The position numbers and the translations under genes were made by a program. A stretch of 64,000 nucleotides of DNA from Nodosilinea sp. P-1105. Lineage in GTDB: Bacteria > Cyanobacteriota > Cyanobacteriia > Phormidesmidales > Phormidesmidaceae. Location of the stretch: the NCBI RefSeq assembly GCF_012911975.1, contig NZ_SMDQ01000008.1:1-64000 (forward strand). The letters run 5' to 3'. Positions 1-8,984 of the stretch are shown one piece after another. The notes beneath the pieces were generated by a model. The model was not told the origin of the DNA. It was given only the letters and a program-made list of their open reading frames with translations, and did not search any database. How positions within the stretch are numbered: position 1 is the first letter of the stretch; the number at the start of each line of letters is the position of its first letter.

Positions 1-49
1 AGGTCATTGGGCTTACCTTTGGTAGTTAGTTCATTAGATCCTGTTTTGA

Positions 50-235
50 CCTCTGACACAAACTAATTTACAGTCCCGTCGGCGCATTGCCAGGGGCCTT
101 TATCGCACCGCGAAGGGCTGCCTCATCAATGCTGACGTGAACGGTAGCTACAATATCTTGCGCAAAGCATTCCCGGATAACGGGATAGAGGCTGTCGTAG
201 TTCAGCCAATCAGGATTACACCTGGTAAAGGATAA
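50..235 (+). pseudogene. TnpB (IS200/IS605-type) C-terminal remnant
   Basis: The frame ending at the stop at 233-235 reads RGLYRTAKGCLINADVNGSY followed by NILRKAFP. This is the typical C-terminal signature of IS605-family TnpB (RuvC-like RNA-guided nuclease) proteins, ending about 20 residues later. The frame is closed by a stop at 47-49, and the preceding bases do not encode TnpB in any frame. About 55 codons survive, so the gene is a decayed insertion-sequence relic. A small hairpin (cggg/cccg near 295-310) follows, but no intact right end can be defined. There is no evidence of an active element. Confidence 0.75.
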
Positions 236-342
236 ATGGCAACATTTTCCGAACTATTCCTTACAAAAGCCTTATCAAATTTGCCACCGTTGATCGGGTT
301 TCAGCCCGTACCATAGAGCAGTGCGGCCTAAAGACAGAGTCT

Positions 343-1245
343 ATGAGTATTTTGGAAGCCATTATCTTGGGCATTGTCCAAGGTGCCTTCATGTTTATCC
401 CGGTGAGCTCCACCAGCCATCTAGCCTTGACCCAACACTGGCTGATTGAGCGTGGTTCAGCCCTGCCTCCCCCCGAGTCAGGGGAAATGATTCTCTTTAA
501 CCTGGTGGTGCATGTGGGTACCCTGGTGTCTATTTTGCTGGTGTTTCATGAAGGGGTAAGCCGATTTCTGGGGTCAATGGGGCAATGGTTAGGGCAGCGG
601 CTGTCGCCGCAAAAGCCGACAACCCTGGCCACAGACTTAGGCCTGGAAAGCGAATTGTCTCCGGCCCTGGCTTGGCCGTTCTATCGTCGGCTGGGGCTGT
701 TAGGCGGGCTCTCTGTGCTGGTGACGGCCCTGATGGGGTTTAGCTTGAAATCACAATTTGAGCTGATTTTTGCCACTCCCCTGGCCATGAGTCTGACCCT
801 GACCATTACCGGCATATTGCTGTGGGTGTCAGACCAACTGAAGCATCAAAAGAAAACCTTAGAGAATTTTTCCCCCCTAGGGGCAAGTGTGGTGGGGTTT
901 GCCCAGGGGCTTTCCCTGATTCCGGGGCTGAGCCGTAGTGGTATGACGATCTCCTTTGCCTTGTTTACTGGGCTGCAGCGTCCCCAGGCGGCTGAGTTCA
1001 GCTTTTTAATTGCCTTCCCCACCATCCTGGGGGCCACCCTGGTGCAAAGCATTGAGGTTTTGCGGCATGGGCCGCTAGTGGGCACCAACTGGCTGACCAT
1101 GTTAGTTGGGTTTGTGACCGCCGCGATCGTTGGTGCGATCGCCCTAAAGCTGGTTTTAATCGTATTTTACCAGGCCCGAATGCGGTACTTTGCCTACTAT
1201 GTTTGGGTGTTGGCCCTGATTGTGGCCATCAGGGTGCTGGTGTAA
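343..1245 (+). CDS. uppP: Undecaprenyl-diphosphate phosphatase (UppP/BacA) family, atypical active site
   Basis: A 300-residue polytopic inner-membrane protein with both UppP signatures: an N-terminal SS-x-x-H block (residues 20-27, PVSSTSHL) and a second block around residues 195-205 (PGLSRSGMT) with the catalytic Arg. The family dephosphorylates undecaprenyl pyrophosphate to recycle the carrier lipid for peptidoglycan and glycans. Against E. coli UppP, Glu17 is Gln13 here and Glu21 is Met17, so the (E/Q)xxxE motif lacks its second acid. The Ser, His and Arg residues remain. It is probably a paralogue subgroup rather than a broken gene, because the rest is intact. Its 3' end overlaps the convergent ureidoglycolate lyase gene by 17 bp. 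Whether it hydrolyses the usual substrate is uncertain. Confidence 0.85.
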   Translation: MSILEAIILGIVQGAFMFIPVSSTSHLALTQHWLIERGSALPPPESGEMILFNLVVHVGTLVSILLVFHEGVSRFLGSMGQWLGQRLSPQKPTTLATDLGLESELSPALAWPFYRRLGLLGGLSVLVTALMGFSLKSQFELIFATPLAMSLTLTITGILLWVSDQLKHQKKTLENFSPLGASVVGFAQGLSLIPGLSRSGMTISFALFTGLQRPQAAEFSFLIAFPTILGATLVQSIEVLRHGPLVGTNWLTMLVGFVTAAIVGAIALKLVLIVFYQARMRYFAYYVWVLALIVAIRVLV

Positions 1246-1744
1246 TCGCAAACTCTAGCCCAAAGGTTTGGGCTAAATGGCAGGTTTGGTGATCGGTCAT
1301 ATTGGTGTCGCTCAGCTCCAGGTTGTAAAAGTGCACTTGGTCATGGCCGAAGTAAGGGCCAGCATGCCAGGTGCCCACCGCCAAATTGACAAAGCAATGA
1401 CCGGGAATGTGAAACGCCTGGATGGTGGCTGGGTCGGGGGTAGCGGCTGGCCCTGGGGGGGCTACGGCCAGCCACCAGTCTTTGCCTCCTAACGCCCCTA
1501 AACACTGAGTACAGCGACGATGACGGGTAATGGTCCGAAACCGCTGCCCCCGATGGGTGAGGGTCATAATGTAAAACCTGGGGGTACCGGCATCCAGCAC
1601 CAATTGGGCATCATTGGCCCCAAAGGCTTGGCCATCTGGGCTGGGAAAAATCACCTGCCCAAAGGGGGCAAAGCCCTCAGGGGTAATTGGCCGAGCGATG
1701 AGAGTCTTGAGGGTAATAGCCGTATCCATATCAGAGGTAGACAT
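1229..1744 (-). CDS. Ureidoglycolate lyase (AllA-type)
   Basis: A 171-residue protein of the AllA family. It opens with PITPEGFAPFGQVI and carries the central ITRHRRCTQCLGALGG-type block and a downstream LAVAPP segment typical of the cupin-fold family. AllA releases glyoxylate and urea from ureidoglycolate in purine/allantoin degradation. No other purine catabolic gene is nearby, so its role here rests on the family only. The first codons (MSTSDMDTA) precede the conserved start of the domain by about 15 residues; Met6 is an alternative start. The gene is convergent with, and overlaps, uppP. Confidence 0.85.
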   Translation of the reverse strand: MSTSDMDTAITLKTLIARPITPEGFAPFGQVIFPSPDGQAFGANDAQLVLDAGTPRFYIMTLTHRGQRFRTITRHRRCTQCLGALGGKDWWLAVAPPGPAATPDPATIQAFHIPGHCFVNLAVGTWHAGPYFGHDQVHFYNLELSDTNMTDHQTCHLAQTFGLEFAITPAP

Positions 1745-1851
1745 AACTGGTGGTCCATCAAGTTAAAGATGGCAAGCTGTCAGGGTTTACGGTCTACGGC
1801 TGGCCTTAACTCGCAGGTCGCAGACCCCATCATTATCAGATTGGCTGAGCA

Positions 1852-2625
1852 CTAGAACATATCCTTTTTACCGCGCAACCGGGCAAAGGTTTGGACCGGG
1901 GTCTGCCCCTTAACCGCTTGCTGCAGGGCCGGTTGGTCCCAACGTAGAAAGGGGTTTGTCTGTTTTTCTAAGCCTAACTCAGACGGTACAGTGGGTTGTT
2001 GCTGGGCTCGGGCCGCCTGCACCGCCTGCAGTCGCTGGTTTAGGTCCGGGTTGCCGCCATCCACAGTCATGGCAAACTTGAGGTTGTTGAGGGTGTACTC
2101 ATGGGCGCACCACACCCGAGTTTGATCGGGCAACTGCCGCAATTGCTCCAGGGAGGTCACCATCTGCTGGGGGGTGCCCTCAAATAGGCGGCCACAACCG
2201 CCAGCAAACAGGGTGTCGCCACAAAACAATTCACCCCATGGGTCAGTATCGGTGGGCGGAAAATAGTAGGCAATGTGAGCCCGGGTGTGCCCTGGCACAA
2301 ATAAAACCTCCGCCTGGCGATCGCCAAAGCTGACCCAATCTCCAGCGTTTAGAAAGACAGTTTGACCTGGGATGCGCCCGTGGTCTTCAGCGCTGCCATA
2401 GACGGCTGCCTCAGGAAATTGGGCCAGTAGGGTACGGTTGCCGCCCACATGGTCACTATGATGATGGGTGTTAAAGATGACCCTGAGGTTAGCGCCCAAG
2501 GACGTCAGGTGTTGTAGCACCGGAGTAGCGTCCCCAGGGTCAACCACCGCAGCGGTGCCTCGATCGCGATCGTGCAGTACAAAGATATAGTTATCGTGAA
2601 AAGCGTTAAGTCGGTAAATATCCAT
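1852..2625 (-). CDS. gloB: Hydroxyacylglutathione hydrolase (glyoxalase II)
   Basis: Metallo-beta-lactamase-fold hydrolase with the metal-binding motif THHHSDH, a later GHTRAH block and the C-terminal HAGH domain ending in LRGKKDMF. It hydrolyses S-D-lactoylglutathione to D-lactate and glutathione in methylglyoxal detoxification in the cytosol. The frame is open to an ATG at 2661, but family members begin MxIYRL.AF.DNYIF, which matches the ATG at 2625 ([15 protein letters not shown], 257 residues). The upstream residues are therefore probably not translated. It has no obvious operon partner. Confidence 0.93.
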   Translation of the reverse strand: MDIYRLNAFHDNYIFVLHDRDRGTAAVVDPGDATPVLQHLTSLGANLRVIFNTHHHSDHVGGNRTLLAQFPEAAVYGSAEDHGRIPGQTVFLNAGDWVSFGDRQAEVLFVPGHTRAHIAYYFPPTDTDPWGELFCGDTLFAGGCGRLFEGTPQQMVTSLEQLRQLPDQTRVWCAHEYTLNNLKFAMTVDGGNPDLNQRLQAVQAARAQQQPTVPSELGLEKQTNPFLRWDQPALQQAVKGQTPVQTFARLRGKKDMF

Positions 2626-2960
2626 AACCATGGCAAACCTGACGTTGCCAAATGCCCTCAATTGACTTGCGGTATACGTCTAGCTTAAAACACCCTCAAA
2701 CCCGAGTAGGGTACCTAGCGCCAAAGGCGCGGCTCTGCCCCAGGCGATTTCAGTAGTACCACCGTAGCAGACGGCTCCTTAACCCATGTTTAATGCAGAT
2801 TCATCGAATCTTTAAGGGATGAACCCTTTGGTAATTCAGGAATTGGGCATGATTAAGGCAGAGTCCAAGGTGTTTTGTAGTTGTTGATACATCACACTTA
2901 ATGCTGCCCAATTGCCCTAAGTAAGCTCTTTTCATCCCTTGCCCATAAGGATTTACAGCC

Positions 2961-3218
2961 GTGGTTTCATCATTTGCCCACCATACCCCTTGGCACCGGA
3001 AACCGTCGCCCCAGCCCTCTCCGGTTCAAGCTCAATTTCCTCAGACCATCGAGTCTTTAGTCACCACTGCCCTTGACCAAGGCACCCTAACCCGTCGCGA
3101 TCACTTAACCTTGACCGCCGCCATGCTCAGTAATCCGGTACTCACCACAACGGACCGCCAGCAGATTAACCAACTATTCGATGCCATTCGCATGGGGCGA
3201 GTCAACGTGACAGATTAA
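2961..3218 (+). CDS. Small conserved cyanobacterial protein of unknown function
   Basis: An 85-residue protein with a variable, proline-rich N-terminus and a conserved-looking C-terminal half: LVTTALDQGTLTRRDHLTL, then an LxxPVLTTTDRQQINQLFDAI stretch ending in MGRVNV. I recognise this pattern from small hypothetical proteins common in cyanobacteria, with two helices and an acidic linker. The start used is GTG at 2961, with no ATG available upstream in frame; a later start is possible. No function is known to me. It precedes the ammonium transporter by about 100 bp on the same strand. Confidence 0.6.
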   Translation: MVSSFAHHTPWHRKPSPQPSPVQAQFPQTIESLVTTALDQGTLTRRDHLTLTAAMLSNPVLTTTDRQQINQLFDAIRMGRVNVTD

Positions 3219-3316
3219 CCTGAATGTTGGGTTTAGGTGACTGGTTTTAGGGTGCAGGCTTCGTCCTGGACCTTGCCTTCCAGCGGCTTAAACTTTTGCG
3301 TCGTTGACAAGAATTC

Positions 3317-4807
3317 GTGCCACTCTATGGGGTTATAGCTGACCGCTTTGGAGTACACGCTGTGGGAACGATACGACAATCAAGACTAAGGACAAGACTA
3401 AAGAAACTATATGGGCTCCGGCTCAGCCCCTGGCTAGCGTTAGGGGGGCTTGGGGTCCTAAGTTCTAGCGCCCTAGCCCAAGGACCAGGACTCGAAACGA
3501 CCGACCTACAAGTGGCGATCGACACCCTGTGGGTGTTGGTTGCAGGCTTTCTGGTATTTTTCATGAACGCCGGTTTCTGTATGTTAGAAACCGGCTTTTG
3601 CCGTAGCAAAAACGCCGTTAACCTACTGGCCAAAAACCTGATTGTATTTGGCCTATCCACAGTAGCGTTCTGGGTGCTGGGCTTTGGTCTGATGTTTGGC
3701 GATGGCACCCCCCTGATGGGGTTGTCTGGCTTTTGGCTACAAGGGTTGGATAACAGTCCCGCCACTGGGGCAGCCTACAATGGCGTCTTTACGGCCCTAG
3801 ACTGGGCTGGAGTCCCCCTAGAAGCCAAGTTTTTCTTTCAACTGGCGTTTGCAGGGACCGCCGCCACCATTGTGTCAGGGGCCGTAGCCGAGCGCATCAA
3901 GTTTCTCGCTTTCTTTATCTTCAGCCTATTGCTGGTGGGCCTGTCTTACCCCATTACCGGTCACTGGATCTGGGGAGATGGGGTGTTAGCGAATCTAGGG
4001 TTCTATGACTTTGCTGGCTCTACCGTGGTGCATTCTGTGGGGGGGTGGGCGGCCCTGGTGGGGGCTGTCTTGCTCGGTCCTCGGCTAGGTCGGTATCAAA
4101 CCCGCCCCGTGGCCATGCCGGGCCACAACCTCAGCATTTCCGCCCTGGGCTGTTTAATTTTGTGGTTAGGGTGGTTTGGGTTTAACCCTGGCTCTACCAT
4201 GGCCGCTGATCCCTTTGCCATTAGCCACATTGTGCTAACCACCAACCTGGCCGCCGCCATGGGGGGCTTGGCGGCTACCGTAACCGCCTGGATTTATTTA
4301 TCCAAGCCAGACCTATCGATGATCATCAATGGGGTTTTGGCGGGCCTGGTGGGGATCACGGCGAGTTGTGCCTATGTGAACTTAGGCAGTGCGGCCATTA
4401 TTGGCACCGTAGCTGGGGTAATTGTGGTGTTTTCGGTGACGCTGCTGGATCGGCTCAAAATTGATGACCCGGTGGGGGCTGTTTCTGTGCACCTGGTGTG
4501 CGGCATTTGGGGCACCCTAGCCTTAGGTCTGTTTAGTGTTGCCCCAGGAACTTTCCCCTGGTATGGCCCAGGAGAGGGTCCCTTAGCTGGAGCCTTCATG
4601 GGAGGTGGCGTGCAGCAGGGGCTAATTCAATTACTCGGCATTGTCGCCGTAGGCGTATTTACTAGCCTGTTTAGCCTAGTGAGTTGGCTGTTAATTCGGG
4701 CCATAGTTGGAATTCGGGTGTCCCAGGCCGAGGAAATGCAAGGACTAGATCTGGGGGAACACGCCATGGAAGCTTACCCCGAGTTTGGGGGTAACCAGCG
4801 GCGTTGA
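3317..4807 (+). CDS. amt: Ammonium transporter (Amt family)
   Basis: A 496-residue polytopic membrane protein with the Amt hallmark [20 protein letters not shown] near residue 85 and about 11 predicted transmembrane segments. The twin pore histidines are visible as [13 protein letters not shown] and [11 protein letters not shown] signal-peptide-like segment ending ALAQG precedes the first transmembrane helix, as in other cyanobacterial Amt1 proteins. It imports ammonium for the GS-GOGAT cycle. The start is uncertain: GTG 3317 is used, but a GTG about 15 codons further in would still precede the signal peptide. In many cyanobacteria amt genes are NtcA-activated, yet I found no GTA-N8-TAC box directly upstream. 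Confidence 0.93.
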   Translation: MPLYGVIADRFGVHAVGTIRQSRLRTRLKKLYGLRLSPWLALGGLGVLSSSALAQGPGLETTDLQVAIDTLWVLVAGFLVFFMNAGFCMLETGFCRSKNAVNLLAKNLIVFGLSTVAFWVLGFGLMFGDGTPLMGLSGFWLQGLDNSPATGAAYNGVFTALDWAGVPLEAKFFFQLAFAGTAATIVSGAVAERIKFLAFFIFSLLLVGLSYPITGHWIWGDGVLANLGFYDFAGSTVVHSVGGWAALVGAVLLGPRLGRYQTRPVAMPGHNLSISALGCLILWLGWFGFNPGSTMAADPFAISHIVLTTNLAAAMGGLAATVTAWIYLSKPDLSMIINGVLAGLVGITASCAYVNLGSAAIIGTVAGVIVVFSVTLLDRLKIDDPVGAVSVHLVCGIWGTLALGLFSVAPGTFPWYGPGEGPLAGAFMGGGVQQGLIQLLGIVAVGVFTSLFSLVSWLLIRAIVGIRVSQAEEMQGLDLGEHAMEAYPEFGGNQRR

Positions 4808-4817
4808 CCCGTATTGA

Positions 4818-6116
4818 CTACGCTAGCAAATCAAGTACAGCCTTTGGCTGCAACTTGTGCTTAAACCACACGACCTGAGCTGGGACCTTGGCAATGTCAA
4901 CCCCAGCTTTTTCTAAATTCAACCGTTCGGACACCGCCAAAATCAAATTATCCCGTTCGGATTTGTGCACCTGGGCAAACTTTTTACGCAGGTATTCTGG
5001 TCGCCAGTAGCCGACAATTTCCAGCAGGTACTCGCGCCCGTCGGGGTGTACCAGGCGAAAGTCGGGAATCATCACACTGCCGGGCAGGGGCACCAGGTCC
5101 ACCTCCCGTTCTAGCCGCCAGGGGGTTTTGTCCGTAGGCCAGCGGTTGACGAAGGATTCTTCGATCATGCTGTCGTAGGTCTTGCCAGGGGGATAGTGGG
5201 TGACCAGGCCGCAGCGGCTGTCAAGGCTGAATTGGCGAGTTTTAACCTGCTGGCTGTAGCTGTCTTTCATCTGTAGAGTGGCGGTCAGTCGCCAGCGGCT
5301 GACATGTAGGATGGCAGGAATTAGCTTGGCGATATCGACCCCATAGCGGGTGCTAGGTTGGAACAGGCTGGCGGGGCCATCGATGGTGATGGTAAAGCCC
5401 TGGTCGGCGTCCCCTTCGATGTAGGTCATCAGCCGAAACAGCTTCAGGTAGCGGAACATTAGCTTGTACTCGCCGGGGTCGTTGCGGTACAGGTGCATCA
5501 CCAGGTCGCTGGCTTTATAGAACACCCCCTGGGTCTGGGAGAGGTTATAGCGGTGGATCAGGGCTTCGGGGGTGGGAGCCTCGAACTCGATCAAAATGCG
5601 ATTGTCGGGCAGGTCGGCATAGAGACCCTGGCGGATGTGGTCGGGGGTAATGGCGCGATCGCATTCCTGGCTTAACTGCTGACTCAAGGTGGCCAGGTGT
5701 CCTTGGGCCGCCGTGGGGGATGGGGCCACCTGGGCGGCCTGGGAAAACACCCGTCGCCGCAATTTTATGGGTTCCAGGGGACTAACCACCTCAAAGCTGG
5801 CAAAGCTGTTACGCAAAATGTGGGCCAACCCCCGCTTAATTCGGTAGTTGGTATCTTCCCCTTCCAGCTCTTGCAGGTGGCGGTTCAGCTCTCCCTGGGG
5901 GTGGCCCACCTGGGACTGAAATAGCTGGATCAAATCCGCTGCTATGTCTAAATAGGTGGTATTCAGGGGCAGCCGCTTGGGCTGAATCGCCTCCCCCTGA
6001 TAGCGATAGATCAACAGGTCACTGGGTAGCGTAGGTGAGTCCTCCTCGGCTTGGGGCTTGCTTGTAAGCCAATCATAGTATTGGCAACCCCCACTCAAAA
6101 CATCAGAACCTTTCAT
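4818..6116 (-). CDS. DUF790 / Bax1-like nuclease family protein
   Basis: The family start (LPSDLLIYRYQG, then a helical RNA/DNA-binding-like region) is followed by the C-terminal nuclease-like motif PDFRL...LLEIVGYW.PEYLRKK. This is a PD-(D/E)xK-type signature of the Bax1 family, known in archaea as the nuclease partner of XPB helicase. No XPB helicase gene is visible in the window. The frame stays open to 6221, but the upstream residues are encoded by a dispersed repeat (about 6117-6273) and are probably not protein. ATG 6116 or TTG 6098 are the best starts; the conserved domain begins near 6024. The gene is convergent with amt, 10 bp away. Confidence 0.8.
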   Translation of the reverse strand: MKGSDVLSGGCQYYDWLTSKPQAEEDSPTLPSDLLIYRYQGEAIQPKRLPLNTTYLDIAADLIQLFQSQVGHPQGELNRHLQELEGEDTNYRIKRGLAHILRNSFASFEVVSPLEPIKLRRRVFSQAAQVAPSPTAAQGHLATLSQQLSQECDRAITPDHIRQGLYADLPDNRILIEFEAPTPEALIHRYNLSQTQGVFYKASDLVMHLYRNDPGEYKLMFRYLKLFRLMTYIEGDADQGFTITIDGPASLFQPSTRYGVDIAKLIPAILHVSRWRLTATLQMKDSYSQQVKTRQFSLDSRCGLVTHYPPGKTYDSMIEESFVNRWPTDKTPWRLEREVDLVPLPGSVMIPDFRLVHPDGREYLLEIVGYWRPEYLRKKFAQVHKSERDNLILAVSERLNLEKAGVDIAKVPAQVVWFKHKLQPKAVLDLLA

Positions 6117-6273
6117 CCCCTCCCACGGAGGGGTGCCCGGAGGGCGGGGTGGGTTCTTCGGGCTTGCTTGACCCACCCCTACCCCTCCAAAGGAGGGGAT
6201 TTCGGACCTTGATGCCACCAAATCTCTACATCTGCTAATCTGCTACCCCTAAATTCAAGACTTGACGCTGCAC
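6117..6273. repeat. Dispersed GC-rich palindromic repeat at 5' end of DUF790 gene
   Basis: Imperfect inverted repeat. The left arm begins atcccctcccacggagg, and the right arm ends acccctccaaaggagggga. It continues into a tail ending ttgacgctgcactag. The same tail, with small changes, occurs at 58156-58234, and the core (cccacccctacccctccNNaggaggggat) recurs at about 17743-17768, 36614-36712, 57972-58163 and 62520-62551. It occupies the region where the DUF790 start codon would be expected. Confidence 0.7.
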
Positions 6274-6398
6274 TAGTGAGCCCAAAAAAACTCTCCTTTG
6301 CCGCCTAAAATGTATCGTGGGTCAGCCCTGGTCTGATAAAATCCTTTTCCGCTATTGATCACGATGGGCTAGACCGACATTTACGGGGTAATCAGGGT

Positions 6399-7688
6399 AT
6401 GAATTCGCTTGGACGACACATTTTGGTCGAGTTCTTCGGCTGTTCCGCAGACATTCTCAACGACGTGCCGCTGATCGAAAGCAGCATGGTGACCGCTGCG
6501 GCCGATGCTGGGGCTACGGTCATTAGTTCCGTATTCCACCACTTTTCCCCGTTTGGGGTGTCGGGGGTGGTGGTGATACAAGAAAGTCACCTGGCGATTC
6601 ACACCTGGCCCGAGTACCGCTATGCAGCGGTGGATCTGTTCACCTGCGGCGATACGGTTAACCCCTGGATCTCCTTCGACAAGCTGAAGGCCGCCTTCCA
6701 TGCTGACTATGGTTCGGCCCTAGAGCTCAACCGTGGCCAGCTCGAACTGTTTGAGCGCATCGACATTGACCTCGGGGAACTGCGGGATGAGGCCACCAAC
6801 AAGCTGATTACCCCCAAACAAAGCCGCAGCGTCTGGTTTACCGACAAAAACGACGACATTGCCCTGTCCATTCGCCACAAAGGCGATCGCGTCTTCCGCG
6901 AAAAATCCCCTTACCAAACCGTAGAAATTTTCGACACCTTTGCCTACGGCAAAATGCTGACCATCGACAACATGGTGATGTGCAGCGAAAAGGATGAAAA
7001 CGCTTATCACGAGATGATCATCCATGTGCCGATGCTGCTCAATCCCAGCTTCAAAGATGTGCTGGTGATCGGTGGTGGCGATGGCGGCAGCGTGCGGGAG
7101 ATTTTGCGCCACCCCCAGGTCGAACAGGTCACCATGGTGGAAATTGATGAGGTGGTGGTGCGCGCTTCTCGGGAACACCTGCCCTCCCTGTCTGAGGCCC
7201 TCGATGATCCCAAGCTGGACCTGCGCATCGAAGACGGCATCGCCTTTGTGGCCAATGCTGCCGATGCCAGTTACGACCTGATTGTAATTGATTCCTCTGA
7301 CCCGGTAGGGCCATCAGAGGGGCTATTTAGCACCGAGTTTTACCAGCAGGTCTACCGCTGCCTGAGGCCGGGTGGGGCGATCGCCGCCCAGAGCGAGTCT
7401 CCCCGGTTTAACCAGCGGGCGTTTGTGGATATCCATCGCTGCTTACAGGGAATTTTTGGGGCAGATAGTGTCCATTGCTATCTAGCCTTTATCCCCACCT
7501 ACCCGACCGGCATGTGGAGCTTCAACTACGCCACCAAGGGGGCCGCCCACCCCATAGAGGGCCTGGATGCAGATCGATCCGCCGCCTTTGCCGCTCAGCA
7601 CAACTTGCAGTACTACAATGTCGGCATGCATCAGGCCGCTTTTGCCTTGCCCACCTTTGTGCAAAGGATGTTGAAACAGAACGACTAA
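6399..7688 (+). CDS. speDE: Fused S-adenosylmethionine decarboxylase-spermidine synthase
   Basis: A 429-residue fusion. Residues 1-125 are a prokaryotic class 1b AdoMet decarboxylase: [11 protein letters not shown] and the self-cleavage site E62-S63 in [12 protein letters not shown], where Ser63 becomes the pyruvoyl group. Residues 145-425 are a spermidine synthase: an N-terminal beta domain ([10 protein letters not shown]), [14 protein letters not shown] for dcSAM binding, MVEIDE, and [13 protein letters not shown] with the catalytic Asp. One polypeptide thus makes decarboxylated AdoMet and transfers its aminopropyl group to putrescine. The arginase-superfamily gene that follows on the same strand may supply putrescine from agmatine. 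Separate speD and speE genes are the commoner arrangement, though such fusions are known in bacteria. Confidence 0.92.
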   Translation: MNSLGRHILVEFFGCSADILNDVPLIESSMVTAAADAGATVISSVFHHFSPFGVSGVVVIQESHLAIHTWPEYRYAAVDLFTCGDTVNPWISFDKLKAAFHADYGSALELNRGQLELFERIDIDLGELRDEATNKLITPKQSRSVWFTDKNDDIALSIRHKGDRVFREKSPYQTVEIFDTFAYGKMLTIDNMVMCSEKDENAYHEMIIHVPMLLNPSFKDVLVIGGGDGGSVREILRHPQVEQVTMVEIDEVVVRASREHLPSLSEALDDPKLDLRIEDGIAFVANAADASYDLIVIDSSDPVGPSEGLFSTEFYQQVYRCLRPGGAIAAQSESPRFNQRAFVDIHRCLQGIFGADSVHCYLAFIPTYPTGMWSFNYATKGAAHPIEGLDADRSAAFAAQHNLQYYNVGMHQAAFALPTFVQRMLKQND

Positions 7689-7835
7689 GGGGCATCGCCA
7701 ATCAAGTTGTCTTAGAGCGCTGATGTTAGAGCCATGAAGTCCTGCTCACTGGCTCTAGAACATCCATATAAAGTGCCAAAATCCCAGCCTTGCTCTGGGC
7801 TACTGGCTGTCCAACAACGGTTCTCCCCCACGTCT

Positions 7836-8894
7836 ATGATTGTTGGCAAAGATACCCTAGAAACCTTTAATCCCAGTGGGGTTGGCCTGGATAATGGCAA
7901 CCTCTACGGCTTGCCCTGCGACTACGACACCGCCAACATGATTATCTTTGGCATCCCCTGGGAAGCTACCGTGTCCTACCACACTGGCACCGCCCAGGGG
8001 CCGCGGCGGGTGCTAGAAGCCTCCCCCCAGTTAGATCTGTACGATCGCGATAACCCCGATGGTTGGCGACAGGGGATCTTTATGCCCCCGCTTCCAGAGC
8101 ATTTGTATGAGTTAAATCAAGCGGTGCGGGAGTCGGCCAATCGGGTGATTCAGGCCACAGAGGAGGGCATTGCGATCGCCTCCCAGCCCTTATTACAAGC
8201 AGACCTTGACTGGGTAAACCACGGCTGCGAACAAATGACCGGCTGGCTCTATGCCCAGGCCACCACCGCTCTAAATCAGGGAAAACGAGTGGGAATCATC
8301 GGCGGCGACCACAGCGTCCCCCTGGGCTACCTGCAAGCCCTCGCCGAACGCTACACCGACTTTGGCGTCCTGCACATTGACGCCCATGCCGATCTGCGCC
8401 AGGCCTACCAGGGCTTTCTCTATTCCCACGCCTCAATTATGTACAACCTGCTGGGCTTGCCCCAGATTAGCAAGCTCGTGCAGGTGGGCATCCGCGACCT
8501 GTGCCATGACGAAGTAGCATTGATCGAGCAGTCCAAAGGGCGAATCATTACCCATTACGACACTGTTCTGAAAGAAAACACCTATGGGGGTATTGCCTGG
8601 ATGCAGCAGTGCGAAGCGATCGTGGCAGCGTTGCCCCAGCAGGTCTATATCAGCTTTGATGTGGATGGTCTTGACCCCAAGCTATGCCCCCACACGGGCA
8701 CCCCGGTACCCGGAGGCCTGGAATTAGAAGAAGTATTTTGCCTGTTACGTCAGGTGGTGCGTAGTGGACGTCAGATTATTGGGTTCGATCTGTCAGAAGT
8801 AGGCGATGGCGAGTGGGATGGCAATGTGGGCGCCAGGGCGGTCTACAAGCTCTACTGTTTAATGGACCTAACAACTGGTCAGTCAAAAAAATAG
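7836..8894 (+). CDS. Ureohydrolase (agmatinase or guanidine hydrolase-like)
   Basis: Arginase-superfamily enzyme with all metal-binding motifs: GGDHSVPLGY, HIDAHADLR and SFDVDGLDPKLCPHTGTP. It has a long N-terminal segment (FNPSGVGLDNGNLYGLP...VSYHTGTAQGPR...QLDLYD), which distinguishes it from short agmatinases. Agmatinase would convert agmatine to putrescine plus urea, fitting the upstream SpeD-SpeE fusion. However, long cyanobacterial members with such N-termini include the Ni-dependent guanidine hydrolase GdmH. ATG 7836 (352 residues, MIVGKDTLETF) is favoured, because the extra 34 codons back to 7734 look unrelated to the family. Ni-insertion chaperone genes are absent nearby. Confidence 0.88.
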   Translation: MIVGKDTLETFNPSGVGLDNGNLYGLPCDYDTANMIIFGIPWEATVSYHTGTAQGPRRVLEASPQLDLYDRDNPDGWRQGIFMPPLPEHLYELNQAVRESANRVIQATEEGIAIASQPLLQADLDWVNHGCEQMTGWLYAQATTALNQGKRVGIIGGDHSVPLGYLQALAERYTDFGVLHIDAHADLRQAYQGFLYSHASIMYNLLGLPQISKLVQVGIRDLCHDEVALIEQSKGRIITHYDTVLKENTYGGIAWMQQCEAIVAALPQQVYISFDVDGLDPKLCPHTGTPVPGGLELEEVFCLLRQVVRSGRQIIGFDLSEVGDGEWDGNVGARAVYKLYCLMDLTTGQSKK

Positions 8895-8984
8895 TGACGG
8901 GAGATGTGACTTACGGTTCACGGTACGCAGTTTAAGGCCAGCCGTAGGCCTTGCACCGTAGACCATGAACCGCAGACCCTGCGT

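Noticed and set aside
3219-3316. NtcA box upstream of amt
   Set aside because: No GTA-N8-TAC or near match was found in this interval.
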